A stretch of DNA of 34,813 bases from an uncultured Clostridia bacterium (lineage in GTDB: Bacteria > Bacillota > Clostridia > Christensenellales > UBA1242), in contig CALKLQ010000022.1 in NCBI GenBank assembly GCA_937992055.1, forward strand, positions 1 through 34,813, given 5' to 3'. Each line of letters begins with the position of its first letter. Position 1 is the stretch's first letter. Of the stretch, positions 14,902 through 23,850 are shown one piece after another. The position numbers and the translations under genes were made by a program. The notes beneath the pieces were generated by a model, which was not told the DNA's origin, searched no databases, and saw only the letters and a program-made list of their open reading frames with translations.

Positions 14902-17349
14902 TTACTCACTTCTAAGAGCTTTAACAGGGTCTTTTTTTGCAGCTATTGTTGAAGGTATCAATCCAGAAACAAATGTCAATAACATACTAATTGCAATCAA
15001 AACTAAGCCATGAAGTGGATTTAATATTGCAATATTTGAAATTTGAACCAATGAATTTAAAATAATGTTAACTGGAATGCAAAGAATGTATGTCAGAACA
15101 ATTCCCAATGCGCCTGAAATAAAACCAATAAATAAGGTTTCTGCATTGAACACTCTTGAAACATCCCTCTTCCTTGCTCCCACGCTTCTTAAGATTCCAA
15201 TTTCCTTTGTTCTTTCCAAAACTGAAATATAGGTTATTATCCCTATCATAATGGATGATACCACCAAAGATATGGAAACAAATGCAATCAAAACGTAAGT
15301 TATTGCGTTTATTATAACAGTAACAGAGGAAAGAAGCATTCCAACATAATCTGAATATTCAATTGTTTGGGCTTTATCTGTCTGTTCATTGTTATATTGC
15401 TTAATAAAGTTAACAATATATTCCTTAGATTCAAAATCAGCTGGATAAATTCTAATAATGCTTGGGCTAGCTAAATCAACTGAAGAAAATGTCCTTAAAT
15501 TTTTTTCATAGCTTTCGCCATTAGCAAAAGGAGCGTTTGTTAAGATGTTAGTTTGAGGATTTTCCTTTTGAGCTTTTACAACTTCACTGTCGTTTGTGTT
15601 GTTAATCATAAGATTAATCAATTCTTTTGTATAGCCAATAGTGCCATTTAAAGAAGTCACATTAACGCCCTCTTTTGGTCTAACAATTCCAACAACCTTA
15701 ACATTAATAGAATTATCAAGTACCTCTTTCATAAACGAGGTGTCGTCCCTTTTGTTTTCCCACATTTGAGTAGACTGATTATATGAATAACATGAACTAT
15801 CTAAAACAATTTTAAAGCTTAAATTCATAAGCTGTTCAAATGTGAATGTTGGATTTTCACTTGGAGTATATTCCACACCAGACATCATTGCATCAAGCAT
15901 ATCTTCGATTTCAGAAACATCTTTTAACCCCAAAGCATAAAGCACAAAATCATTTAGTTGGTTATACTTATCCAAAACCAAAACCGCTTCATTAGCGTTA
16001 CTAGGCCAACGCCCATCTCCTAAAAGCTCATATTGCCCTTCTAGTACCTGTTTATTAGAAATCATCTCTTCCCACACCTGCATCTGGTTTGAAAGCATAA
16101 CAAGAGAGGGTATTGCCGCCGCCACATTGTCTGGCACCTTAAATGGATTTAACTGGGTGTTAAAAGTTTCATCATAGCTTGAGGAATACACATTGAAATT
16201 AATGTTATAACCGTATTGAATGTCATTGATCTTGGTCTTGTCAATATTTTCATCTATGTAACTTTTAAATTTCGCTAGGTCATTAGAATGTGCCTTTTGT
16301 GAAAATGTCTTCATAAACTCTTCTAAAATATTGTTGACATAAACCTTTTCCTCATCATTATATTCTTCCTTGCCCTCATTTTTGTAAAGTAGTTCCAAGG
16401 TTGAATCCAAACTAACCGCATTTTCTTGAATGGTGAGAGGATAGGTGCTCATAGTGTCTTCTTCAGTTTTTTTAACATAACTTTGAAACCCGCTTGATAC
16501 CGCCAAAATTAGCGCTATTCCTATTATGCCTATACTTCCAGCAAAAGCGGTTAAGGCAGTCCTTGCCTTTTTAGTTCCCAAATTTCTAAGTGAAAGCTTC
16601 AATGCAGAAAAAAATCCCATAGAAGTCTTTTTTGTTGAAACCTCTTTCTTGCTTTCTGGCTCTTGTTTTTCCTCTATCTTATTTGTATCATTTGTTATTC
16701 TACCATCTAAAATACTTATAATTCTAGATGAATATTGGTTCGCCAATTCATTGTTATGTGTAACCATAATAACAAGACATTCTTTTGAAAGTTCTTTTAA
16801 AATATCCAAAATTTGCACCGATGTTTCACTATCAAGTGCACCAGTAGGTTCATCAGCCAATATTATCTTAGGATTATTAACAATAGCGCGGGCAATAGCA
16901 ACTCTTTGCATTTGCCCACCAGAAAGTTGATTTGGTTTTTTGTTAATTTGTTCTTTAAGTCCAACCTTTTCAAGCGCAGCAACTGCCTTTTCTCTTTTTA
17001 GTTTTTTATTGTCACCAGCAATTGAAAGCGCCAATTCAACATTTTCTAAAACAGTCAAGTGCATAATCAGGTTATACGATTGAAAAACAAAACCTATATA
17101 GTGGTTTCTGTAAACATCCCAGTCTTTGTCTTTGTATTGTTTAGTTGAAACTCCATCAATAATAAGGTCACCGCTATCATATTTATCAAGGCCACCTATT
17201 ACATTTAAAAGGGTGGTTTTCCCGCATCCAGAAGGTCCCAAAATTGAAACAAATTCATGCTCTCTAAACTTTATTGAAACGCCCTTTAAGGCTTGCACCA
17301 CAACATCGCCAGTTATATATTTTTTTTCAATATTAGAAATTTCAATCAT
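14902..17349 (-). CDS. ABC transporter, fused ATPase and FtsX-like permease
   Basis: An 815-residue MacB-like fusion. The ATPase (1-225) has Walker A GPSGCGKTT (38-46), signature LSGGQMQR (142-149), Walker B ILADEPTGALD and H198. After a charged linker comes membrane helix 1 (about 266-287), a large extracytoplasmic domain of roughly 370 residues, and three C-terminal helices with the FtsX/MacB motif ERTKEIGILRSVGARKRDV. Such mechanotransmission transporters handle lipoproteins, peptides or antibiotics in Gram-positives; the substrate here is unknown. TAGGAGGAG precedes the ATG. First gene of an operon with an acyltransferase; no adjacent two-component system is seen. Confidence 0.93.
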   Translation of the reverse strand: MIEISNIEKKYITGDVVVQALKGVSIKFREHEFVSILGPSGCGKTTLLNVIGGLDKYDSGDLIIDGVSTKQYKDKDWDVYRNHYIGFVFQSYNLIMHLTVLENVELALSIAGDNKKLKREKAVAALEKVGLKEQINKKPNQLSGGQMQRVAIARAIVNNPKIILADEPTGALDSETSVQILDILKELSKECLVIMVTHNNELANQYSSRIISILDGRITNDTNKIEEKQEPESKKEVSTKKTSMGFFSALKLSLRNLGTKKARTALTAFAGSIGIIGIALILAVSSGFQSYVKKTEEDTMSTYPLTIQENAVSLDSTLELLYKNEGKEEYNDEEKVYVNNILEEFMKTFSQKAHSNDLAKFKSYIDENIDKTKINDIQYGYNINFNVYSSSYDETFNTQLNPFKVPDNVAAAIPSLVMLSNQMQVWEEMISNKQVLEGQYELLGDGRWPSNANEAVLVLDKYNQLNDFVLYALGLKDVSEIEDMLDAMMSGVEYTPSENPTFTFEQLMNLSFKIVLDSSCYSYNQSTQMWENKRDDTSFMKEVLDNSINVKVVGIVRPKEGVNVTSLNGTIGYTKELINLMINNTNDSEVVKAQKENPQTNILTNAPFANGESYEKNLRTFSSVDLASPSIIRIYPADFESKEYIVNFIKQYNNEQTDKAQTIEYSDYVGMLLSSVTVIINAITYVLIAFVSISLVVSSIMIGIITYISVLERTKEIGILRSVGARKRDVSRVFNAETLFIGFISGALGIVLTYILCIPVNIILNSLVQISNIAILNPLHGLVLIAISMLLTFVSGLIPSTIAAKKDPVKALRSE

Positions 17350-17539
17350 TGCAAACTCCTCCTAATTTAACCTTAAATTTAATACAAGTAAAAATATTCT
17401 CACCGCAGTGTTTTATGCATATCATCTTAAATATGTTAAAATTTTTTAAATGTATAATGTAAAAATATACAAGTATTATAGGCTAATTAAAATTGAAAAG
17501 CAATAAATAGTTTAATTTTTTTTGAGCATAACAAATATT

Positions 17540-17728
17540 ATGGGATATTTTAATTATCATGGCAAGGTTAAACAAAAACTAAAAGATGACAAACTAGAGA
17601 GGTTTGAAATTGTGGAGCGCTGGAATGAAATTTCCCCCGCTTTAGTTCTATACTTTTCAGATGGTCAAGCTTATCCTATAAGAGAGCAACATTGGGAAGA
17701 ATATTTTGAAATAATATCAAAGCTTTAA
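17540..17728 (+). CDS. Small protein, unknown function
   Basis: A 62-residue basic/acidic protein, MGYFNYHGKVKQKLKDD...FEIVERWNEISPALVLYFSDGQAYPIREQHWEEYFEIISKL. Codon use and the well-ordered pattern (a short helix, two strands, a Trp-rich end) look like a real gene. I believe similar short proteins occur in other Clostridia, but I cannot name a family. No Shine-Dalgarno precedes the ATG at 17540; an in-frame TTG at 17522 is the alternative. It stands alone. Confidence 0.65.
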   Translation: MGYFNYHGKVKQKLKDDKLERFEIVERWNEISPALVLYFSDGQAYPIREQHWEEYFEIISKL

Positions 17729-17828
17729 TAATCTTTCAAACTTTGCAAAAAAACTAATAATCGCGACAACCAATAAATATATTTAAACTAAGAAGGCTTT
17801 AGTTTTTAATCTTAAAGTCATCATAAAA

Positions 17829-17850
17829 AAAATGAGCCTAGGCTCATTTT
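17829..17850 (-). terminator. Perfect palindromic terminator, downstream of plsC
   Basis: A perfect palindrome with half-site AAAATGAGCCT. On minus it runs into eight T, so it would end transcription from 18010-19582; on plus the T-run is short. Between it and plsC lies another perfect 10-bp inverted repeat, CACTAAAAAA (17933-17942) with TTTTTTAGTG (17972-17981). Confidence 0.7.
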
Positions 17851-18009
17851 AATGGTGTAAACAAAAATCGATGTTTGCTAAAATACAATTAAAGTTCATA
17901 AAAAATTAAAATCAATTATTTTTAAAGCTTCACACTAAAAAACGCAAGAAATTAATTTATTTTATCATAAATTTTTTAGTGCAAACTAAAATAAACTGAC
18001 AAATGTTTC

Positions 18010-18828
18010 TTAAACAGCATCAGACTGTTCTCTTTCTTCAACTTTAATATATTGAATATACTCATAGTTATCTGGACTGCCAGTCTTTTCTCTAATAAAT
18101 TCCATAGTTGCATCTCTAAAATATAATGCATTTTGTTTTTCAGTCAAATTTTCATCATACATAATAGGCTCACCAATATTAACTATCATTTTAGGCTTTC
18201 TAGTGTTTTTAAAAAATATTTTAGGCTGCCTATAAGTCACCGCAACAGGTACAATAGGCTTATGACTAGAGGCTGGAAATTTAAAACTTGTTATTGGAAA
18301 AGGTCTAACACCGGTATAAAAATCCCAAATGTGAGCCTCAGGGAATATCATAACCGCCTTTTTTTTATTTAAAAGATTGCCAACACTTTCATTTAAAGAT
18401 TTTATACTGGACACGGTATCACCAATAGGCAAACACCCAAGAGCTTTTGTCAACACCCTTACAAATGGAATTTGAACCGCGTATTTGCTTGAAATAACAT
18501 AGGTTAGTTTAGGCCTTGCAACCAAAACAGCACCCAACCAAGCATCGGTATAATTGGTATGATTGCAATAAATGCAATAACCGTCTTTTTTTACCTTCTT
18601 TAAATTTTTTCTTCCCTTAACACGGGCTCCATACACTGTAAAACTGAGCACAAAAAGAATTGGCAAAGCAATGAAATAATAAAGACCAAAGCTAAACACT
18701 TTAAAAAGTGGATTCTTTGGAATATATTTATAATCTCCGTCAATTGTCAATTTGAGTTTTGTCTTATTTTTACGAAAATCATCATTTTTTTCATCAAAAT
18801 AATACCTTACTCTCTTTCTTTTTTTCAA
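18010..18828 (-). CDS. plsC: 1-acyl-glycerol-3-phosphate acyltransferase
   Basis: A 272-residue membrane-associated acyltransferase that makes phosphatidic acid from lysophosphatidic acid. One hydrophobic N-terminal segment (about 44-67) precedes the canonical motif I NHTNYTD with H90xxxxD95, and FPEA (162-165); VPVAVTYR and the MIVNIGEPI strand follow as in the family. The N-terminal 40 residues are very basic. The start is TTG at 18828 with AGGTGA just upstream. It lies 64 bases after the SIMPL gene on the same strand and may be co-transcribed with it. This is the conventional PlsC, in contrast to the gene at 14182. Confidence 0.85.
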   Translation of the reverse strand: MKKRKRVRYYFDEKNDDFRKNKTKLKLTIDGDYKYIPKNPLFKVFSFGLYYFIALPILFVLSFTVYGARVKGRKNLKKVKKDGYCIYCNHTNYTDAWLGAVLVARPKLTYVISSKYAVQIPFVRVLTKALGCLPIGDTVSSIKSLNESVGNLLNKKKAVMIFPEAHIWDFYTGVRPFPITSFKFPASSHKPIVPVAVTYRQPKIFFKNTRKPKMIVNIGEPIMYDENLTEKQNALYFRDATMEFIREKTGSPDNYEYIQYIKVEEREQSDAV

Positions 18829-18892
18829 TTTGTCACCTAGTAAAAAATATTCACTAAGATTTTATCATATGACTGATTGTCTGTCAATAAAT

Positions 18893-19582
18893 CTAATCAT
18901 CAAACTCAAACATTGCTTTTATAGTGGCTTTGACAACAATTTCACCCTTCATAATTGCCATATTTTCATTGGCTACTTTTGCATAGACATAGGCATCATT
19001 CATAAAAGAATTAGAATAATTTTGTTCTACTATTTCAACAAGTTCAAGTTCATCATCACAAAGAGCTTTAGCCTTGCTTTTTGCATTTTCAAGAGCAAGT
19101 TTCAAAGCACTATTATAAGCGTTTGAATAGTTTTCTAAAGTAAAACTAACTCCACTAAATCTATTCGCACCATTTTCCATTAGTTTTGAAATAATTTGAG
19201 AAATGTTATCAACCGCTTTAGTTTTAAATTCTATATAGTTTGAAACTTGATAGCCCACTATCTTTTCGGTTGTGTCTGAATAATCAAACTTTTGATAAAC
19301 ATTAAAGTTCTTGGTTTTAATCTGGTCCTTCATAACGTCAAAACCTAGTAAAGTTTGAATAACAGCATTTATCGCCTCACTATTTTGCCTTTGAGCTTCC
19401 AACAAATTTTCATTTAAACTTTCCACCCCAACTGTAACAATTGCAAGGTCAGGTATGAACTTTATCTCACCTTCTCCATAAACAACAATCTTTTCCTCTG
19501 CAAAACAAGTTGAACCGCCAAGAAAACATCCAAAAACACCCAAACAAAGTATGAGCGCCATAAAAGCATATAATTTTTTCAT
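18893..19582 (-). CDS. Secreted SIMPL-domain (DUF541) protein
   Basis: A 229-residue exported protein: signal peptide (MKKLYAFMALILC...CFA, about 1-28), then a SIMPL/DUF541 domain beginning VVYGEGEIKFIPDLAIVTVGVES, with the typical LLEAQRQNSEAINAVIQTL helix, IKTKNFNVYQ, GYQVSNYIEF, and the closing VVKATIKAMFEF. Family members are periplasmic or surface beta-rich proteins with uncertain roles. GAGGTGA precedes the ATG. Probably first gene of a unit with plsC. Confidence 0.88.
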   Translation of the reverse strand: MKKLYAFMALILCLGVFGCFLGGSTCFAEEKIVVYGEGEIKFIPDLAIVTVGVESLNENLLEAQRQNSEAINAVIQTLLGFDVMKDQIKTKNFNVYQKFDYSDTTEKIVGYQVSNYIEFKTKAVDNISQIISKLMENGANRFSGVSFTLENYSNAYNSALKLALENAKSKAKALCDDELELVEIVEQNYSNSFMNDAYVYAKVANENMAIMKGEIVVKATIKAMFEFDD

Positions 19583-19672
19583 AATTCACCTCAAATCATA
19601 TGCTTTTCAAAAAAATAAAAATAATTTACAAAGTACAAAATAGGAAAAAAAACAAAAAAACCTTTATTTTTT

Positions 19673-20737
19673 CTACATATTTTTTGTGGCAAAATATTTG
19701 TCATTATAAATAACAGAGGCATTATTAGGTTTTATTTCTTTTGCCAACTCATGGAATTTTTTTGCATTTAACACATCACCAATTTTGTCATACAATACAA
19801 CCAACTTCATGTACGGAATAAAGGCAAAATAGTCTTCAACAATAAATCCTTGTAATGACCTTTCACAATTTAAAGCGCATTTATTCCAAAAGATGGCCTG
19901 CTTAAAATCACCTTGAGTTTCATAAATGGACGCAATCAAATTACAAATTTGCGCATTTGGAGGATATTTTTTAATACAATCAAAAAGATGCCTTAGTGCA
20001 CAATCATTTTGACCAATAAAAAACTCACATTCAGACAAAATTAAGTAAGCCCCAATAATGTTTGGCTCATATGGGTCATTCATTCTAAGATATTTTTTTA
20101 ACTGTAAAATAGCTGCCTTATAATATTTAGAATAATAAAGTTCTCTAGCATAGTAATATTGTTCCCTTGGTCCAAAAACCACTCCTCTCTTTTTTGCCTT
20201 TCTATAAAGTTTTAAATTTCGATTTTTTTCATTTACTTGTATCTTTCTATGTTCAATTTCAATATCACAATACTCAATTTTACCAAAAGGAGATATTGCC
20301 TCATGGACAAACCCTTCCCATCTAAAATTATCCTCTCTTTTAAGAAGTCTTTCCCTATAAAAATTAAAATTTGGTTTTCCATTTTCATCAAAACTAGCAA
20401 TATATTTGAACATAAAAACATCAACATCCTTTTCGCGTTGTTTCAATTGCAAAATTTTGTCAACGTTCTTTTGAGTGATAACATCATCTCCATCTAGCCA
20501 CATTAAATAATCGCAACTTCCCAAAGAAAAGGCAAAATTGCGTGCCTTTGAAAAGTCATCGCACCATTCAAAGCGGAAAATTTTATTGGTAAATTTTTTA
20601 GCTAAATTAACCGTGTTGTCTTTAGAACCTGTATCAACAACGACAATCTCATCGGCAAATTTTTTAGCACATGACAGAACCCTTTCAATTGTTTTTTCTT
20701 CATCCTTAACAATCATACAAACACTTATTGTGAACAT
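19673..20737 (-). CDS. GT2 glycosyltransferase with TPR-like C-terminus
   Basis: A 354-residue cytosolic enzyme. The N-terminal GT-A domain (1-220) has SVCMIVKDEEKTIERVL, VVDTGSKDNT (34-42), DDFSKARNFAF and the metal-binding DGDD (82-85), then RWEGFVHE. The C-terminal part (about 225-345) is helical with TPR-like pairs. This domain plan resembles the SunS-type family, some members of which glycosylate cysteine in bacteriocin precursors. No precursor peptide, oxidoreductase or exporter lies next to it, so the acceptor is unknown. GGGAGA precedes the ATG. Monocistronic. Confidence 0.88.
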   Translation of the reverse strand: MFTISVCMIVKDEEKTIERVLSCAKKFADEIVVVDTGSKDNTVNLAKKFTNKIFRFEWCDDFSKARNFAFSLGSCDYLMWLDGDDVITQKNVDKILQLKQREKDVDVFMFKYIASFDENGKPNFNFYRERLLKREDNFRWEGFVHEAISPFGKIEYCDIEIEHRKIQVNEKNRNLKLYRKAKKRGVVFGPREQYYYARELYYSKYYKAAILQLKKYLRMNDPYEPNIIGAYLILSECEFFIGQNDCALRHLFDCIKKYPPNAQICNLIASIYETQGDFKQAIFWNKCALNCERSLQGFIVEDYFAFIPYMKLVVLYDKIGDVLNAKKFHELAKEIKPNNASVIYNDKYFATKNM

Positions 20738-20829
20738 TTTAATCTCCCATTAAAATTTATTCACAATAAATATGGTTTGTTACTTGCATTAATATTTTAA
20801 TCATCAGATTATCTTTAATTCGAAAACTT

Positions 20830-21342
20830 TTATTTTTTAAAAAACTTTGAATTTTCATGTTTTAAAAGCCATAGTTTTTTTTCTATTCCACCAGCATAGC
20901 CTGTCAAATCGCCTTTTGCACCAACCACCCTATGACACGGAACAATAATGGAAATGGGATTGCGTCCAACCGCTCCTCCAACCGCCTGAGCAGACATTTT
21001 ATTAATACCCATTTTTTTTGCAAGCAGTTTGGCAATTTCCCCATAGGTTGTAACCTCGCCATAGGGAATTTCCATTAAAATTTTCCAAACCTCTTTTTGA
21101 AAAACAGTGCCTTTTGGATTTAAAACAAGCTTTTCAATATTTGGATTGCGTTTTGCAAAATAATCATCCAACCACTTTTTCACCATTTTAATAGTTGAAT
21201 TGTTTTGAGCTACCACACTTTCATTAATAATCTTTTCCGCAAAATGCTTTTGAGTTTCTAGCCATAAACCCACCAAACTAGTTTGGTCGCAAACAATGTA
21301 TATTGCCCCTATTGGAGATATGTAACATGATTTATAAAGCAT
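20830..21342 (-). CDS. ogt: Methylated-DNA--protein-cysteine methyltransferase
   Basis: A 170-residue suicide repair protein that moves O6-alkyl groups from guanine to its own cysteine. The active site PCHR with Cys136 lies in NPISIIVPCHRVVGAKGDLTGYAGG, and the helix-turn-helix region IPYGEVTTYGEIAKLL ... AQAVGGAVGRNP is intact. The N-terminal domain is short, as in Ogt rather than Ada. AAGGA lies 11 bases before the ATG. Its 5' region contains the structured stretch 21391-21521. Confidence 0.96.
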   Translation of the reverse strand: MLYKSCYISPIGAIYIVCDQTSLVGLWLETQKHFAEKIINESVVAQNNSTIKMVKKWLDDYFAKRNPNIEKLVLNPKGTVFQKEVWKILMEIPYGEVTTYGEIAKLLAKKMGINKMSAQAVGGAVGRNPISIIVPCHRVVGAKGDLTGYAGGIEKKLWLLKHENSKFFKK

Positions 21343-21390
21343 AACTTGATTTGTCCTTTTTTTAACAGTTAGTTCAATAATAAAACTTTA

Positions 21391-21521
21391 GGAAGTAAAA
21401 TGTTTGTTTCACTCACATTTAAATTGCTTTTGCAATATGCTTGATTCCTCAAGCACTTCCCGTTTGAATTAACTTCAGTTTTGCTTGAATGAGCCTAAAG
21501 GCTCTTTCAGACAAAACTTCC
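21391..21521. other. Structured intergenic region between ogt and the SPFH gene
   Basis: Three consecutive hairpins: ATTGC/GCAAT (21423-21436), TGCTTGA/TCAAGCA (21438-21455), and a two-tier stem with AGTTTTG/CAAAACT (21477-21518) around GAGCC/GGCTC. GGAAGT at 21391 can pair with either of two ACTTCC copies (21456-21460 region and 21516-21521), so two mutually exclusive folds exist. There is no T-run, so it is not a simple terminator. Read on minus it would be the ogt leader; on plus it is upstream of the SPFH promoter. The remaining parts of 21343-21729 are AT-rich. Confidence 0.45.
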
Positions 21522-21673
21522 GATATTATTGTTATTAATCATAACACAATTTGATTTTAGTATCAATTGATAAAAGGTTAGTTAATTAATTTTTAAAAAA
21601 TAAAACATGAATATTAAAATTAAACCAAGTTCAAGACGTCATTTAACTACGACAATTTTTAATTTTGCTATCA

Positions 21674-21702
21674 TTGACAAAGATAATTTTAAGTGATAGT
21701 AT
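21674..21702 (+). promoter_or_regulatory. Promoter of the SPFH gene
   Basis: Perfect TTGACA (21674-21679), 17-bp spacer, TAGTAT (21697-21702). AAAGGAAC lies before the start at 21730. A GACGTC palindrome lies 33 bp upstream (21633-21640). Confidence 0.5.
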
Positions 21703-21729
21703 TAATTATATAATAAAAGGAACAAAAAT

Positions 21730-22788
21730 ATGGGAATAGTTATTGGAATATTAATATTAATAATTTTGGCAGCTTCAGTATTTTTTTTGATAAGAGGCTA
21801 TAAAAAGAATAAAAAAACACAAACTATAATAGGGGCAATTGCAACCGGGATTGCCGCAATTTTATTCTTCTTTATTCCATTTAGTTTTCATCAAATCGAG
21901 TCTGGAGAGGTTGCGGTAATAAAAGTTTGGGGCGAAGCAAAAGAAATTAAAACTGAGGGTCTTAGCTTTAATAATTGGATTTCAACTAAATATGAATTTT
22001 ATGATATAACAACTCAAGAAATAAATTGCAAAATAAATGCATATTCTCAAGACGCTCAATCCATGGATTCAAGCTTAACCGTTCAATTTAGAATTATGCC
22101 AGATAAAGTTATAGAAATAAATAAACAATTTGGCACCCTTCAAACTTTAACAAATAACTTGCGTTCTATTTGTGAAGAAAAAACAAAGGTTGCTCTTTCA
22201 GAAAGCTCAGCAATGACTTTAATTGAAACTAGAAGCGGGCTATCTGCTAAAGTGGAAGAAAAAATAAAGAGCTCAGTTGAGCAATACTACATCAATATCA
22301 CCATGGTTGCAGTTACCGACATTACTTTTAGTGACGCTTTTGAAAGTACCGTAGAAGAAAAGATGATTGCAGAGCAAGAAAAACTAAAAGCTCAATATGA
22401 AAAAGAAAAGGCAATAATTCAGGCAGAACAAGCGTTAGAAGTGGCAAAGCTTGAAGCTGAAGCAAAACTTGCACAGGCAGAAGGTGAGGCAAAAGCAATG
22501 ACAGAAATTGCAAAAGCGCAAGCAAATGCAATTAAACTCAAATCTGTCGAGGTGGCAAGAATGCTGGGATTTAATATTGTTGAAACTAATATAGTTGATG
22601 ATAACTCTGTTATTATAGGAACCGAATATACTATTGATTTTACAGATAAAACCAATGAGGAAATTTCAATTATAAGCGAATATCTTAAATATCTAGAATA
22701 TCTTGAAAAATGGGATGGCAAACTTCCACAAGTAATTACAGATTCTAACGCCTCAATATTTATCCCAACTCCTCCTTCCAATAATTAA
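21730..22788 (+). CDS. SPFH/Band 7 membrane scaffold protein
   Basis: A 352-residue protein with two N-terminal hydrophobic segments (about 3-22 and 32-52), an SPFH (stomatin/prohibitin/flotillin) domain (about 53-210, HQIESGEVAVIKVWGEAKEI ... SMDSSLTVQFRI), then a long coiled coil rich in AEQEKLKAQ and AEAKLAQAEGEAKAM repeats (215-275) and a C-terminal domain that may aid oligomerisation. Such proteins form ring or cage assemblies organising membrane microdomains and partner proteases. No NfeD or FtsH gene is adjacent. ATG with AAAGGAAC. Monocistronic. Confidence 0.92.
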   Translation: MGIVIGILILIILAASVFFLIRGYKKNKKTQTIIGAIATGIAAILFFFIPFSFHQIESGEVAVIKVWGEAKEIKTEGLSFNNWISTKYEFYDITTQEINCKINAYSQDAQSMDSSLTVQFRIMPDKVIEINKQFGTLQTLTNNLRSICEEKTKVALSESSAMTLIETRSGLSAKVEEKIKSSVEQYYINITMVAVTDITFSDAFESTVEEKMIAEQEKLKAQYEKEKAIIQAEQALEVAKLEAEAKLAQAEGEAKAMTEIAKAQANAIKLKSVEVARMLGFNIVETNIVDDNSVIIGTEYTIDFTDKTNEEISIISEYLKYLEYLEKWDGKLPQVITDSNASIFIPTPPSNN

Positions 22789-22829
22789 AAAAATAAACAA
22801 TATTTAATACAACTTTATAATAGTAAAAT

Positions 22830-23056
22830 CGAACTTAATAATTTAAGTTCGTTTCAGAGTGTAGACAAAACTCAGACTGAAGAGAAACAAGCGAGGCAAG
22901 GCTCGGAAAATGCCACAAAGCAGGAGTTTAGTTTTCCTAAATGACTGTTTTGGGGCATTTTACAGTAAACACAGCAAATAAATTTGCCTGCAAATTTATG
23001 TTCGCGACGTTTGTATTCAGTCTGAAACGAACTTAATAATTTAAGTTCGTTTTTTT
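22830..23056 (-). ncRNA. Candidate structured RNA or 3'-UTR element, copy B
   Basis: A gene-free stretch between convergent genes, flanked by two identical 25-bp copies of a hairpin (22830-22854, 23028-23052; arms CGAACTTAA/TTAAGTTCG). The inside also folds: TCAGACTGAA with TTCAGTCTGA and GTTTCAG with CTGAAAC close the ends; AAAATGCC (22907-22914) pairs with GGCATTTT (22954-22961); ATAAATTTGC/GCAAATTTAT forms 22978-22999. It shares GTGTAGACAAA, AGAGAAA and AAAGCAGG blocks with copy A. The strand follows the orientation of copy A; both strands are probably transcribed, as tails of the two neighbouring genes. Confidence 0.5.
23028..23056 (+). terminator. Terminator for the SPFH transcript
   Basis: Arms CGAACTTAA/TTAAGTTCG, loop TAAT, then seven T. 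The same hairpin at 22830-22851 followed on minus by ATTTT may end the methyltransferase transcript. Confidence 0.88.
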
Positions 23057-23070
23057 AAATCTATATCAAT

Positions 23071-23739
23071 TTAGTCTTTACCTTGTTTTTTTAACCAAAT
23101 ATGATAATGTGGGCTAAAATTGCCATATTGAGTTAACTCCCTGACATTTTTAATTTCAATAATAACAAAATCATTAAAAAGCGTTTTACAATCATCATCA
23201 GAAATATAAAAATGCGGTATTCCGTTTTCCGGGCCATCTTCAACTCTAATCTTGGTATATTCGTCTACATATTTACAAGCTGGATTATTATACCAATATG
23301 ATTCCTTACTTCCCAAGGTAAAATAGACCTCACCATTAGGTTTTAAAATCCGCTTTATTTCTTTTAAAATTTTATCAAAACCCTGTTTGTCTGTATGTGA
23401 AATCACATTGAGCGCAAGCATACAATCAAAGCATTCATCACCATAAGGCATATTGAGCATATCTGCAACACAAATGCTTTTAAAAGTAAAATTTTGTTGT
23501 TTTGCCTTTTGGCTTGCCACATCTACAGCATACTTGGACAAATCAAATGCGGAAACATCAAAACCATTTTGCATAAAATAAATTGAGTTTCGCCCATAAC
23601 CACATCCTATATCCAAAAAGGTTTTAAATTTTTTTTGTTTCCATCTATCGCAAAGATAGAAAACTTCTGGCGCGGGAGAATTCCAATAATTATCATCTTT
23701 ATCAACCATTTCCCATTTCCATGCTTTAGACTGAATCAT
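23071..23739 (-). CDS. Class I SAM-dependent methyltransferase
   Basis: A 222-residue cytosolic enzyme with a Rossmann methyltransferase core: motif I FLDIGCGYGRN (41-51), the acidic strand DVSAFDLSKYAV (motif II), ADMLNMPYGDECFDCMLALNVISH (motifs III-IV) and LKEIKRILKPNGEVYFTLGS. The N-terminal KDDNYWNSPAPEVF and the aromatic-rich C-terminus probably bind the substrate, which is unknown. GGAGG precedes the ATG at 23739. Monocistronic, convergent with the SPFH gene. Confidence 0.9.
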   Translation of the reverse strand: MIQSKAWKWEMVDKDDNYWNSPAPEVFYLCDRWKQKKFKTFLDIGCGYGRNSIYFMQNGFDVSAFDLSKYAVDVASQKAKQQNFTFKSICVADMLNMPYGDECFDCMLALNVISHTDKQGFDKILKEIKRILKPNGEVYFTLGSKESYWYNNPACKYVDEYTKIRVEDGPENGIPHFYISDDDCKTLFNDFVIIEIKNVRELTQYGNFSPHYHIWLKKQGKD

Positions 23740-23850
23740 CCACGCCTCCTACAAAAAATAGTGGTCTTTTATTTATTATCCTTACAATATTTGCTTCTAT
23801 ATTGCTAATAAAATGCTTTGTTTTAAATTTTTTTATAAATTAAAAGTAAA

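Noticed and set aside
17933..17981. 10-bp inverted repeat as a mobile element end or terminator
   Set aside because: The T-run is part of the stem, there is no target duplication, and a better terminator lies at 17829-17850.
19583..20829. Glycosylated bacteriocin cluster around the SunS-like enzyme
   Set aside because: No precursor peptide, exporter or thiol oxidoreductase gene lies next to it.
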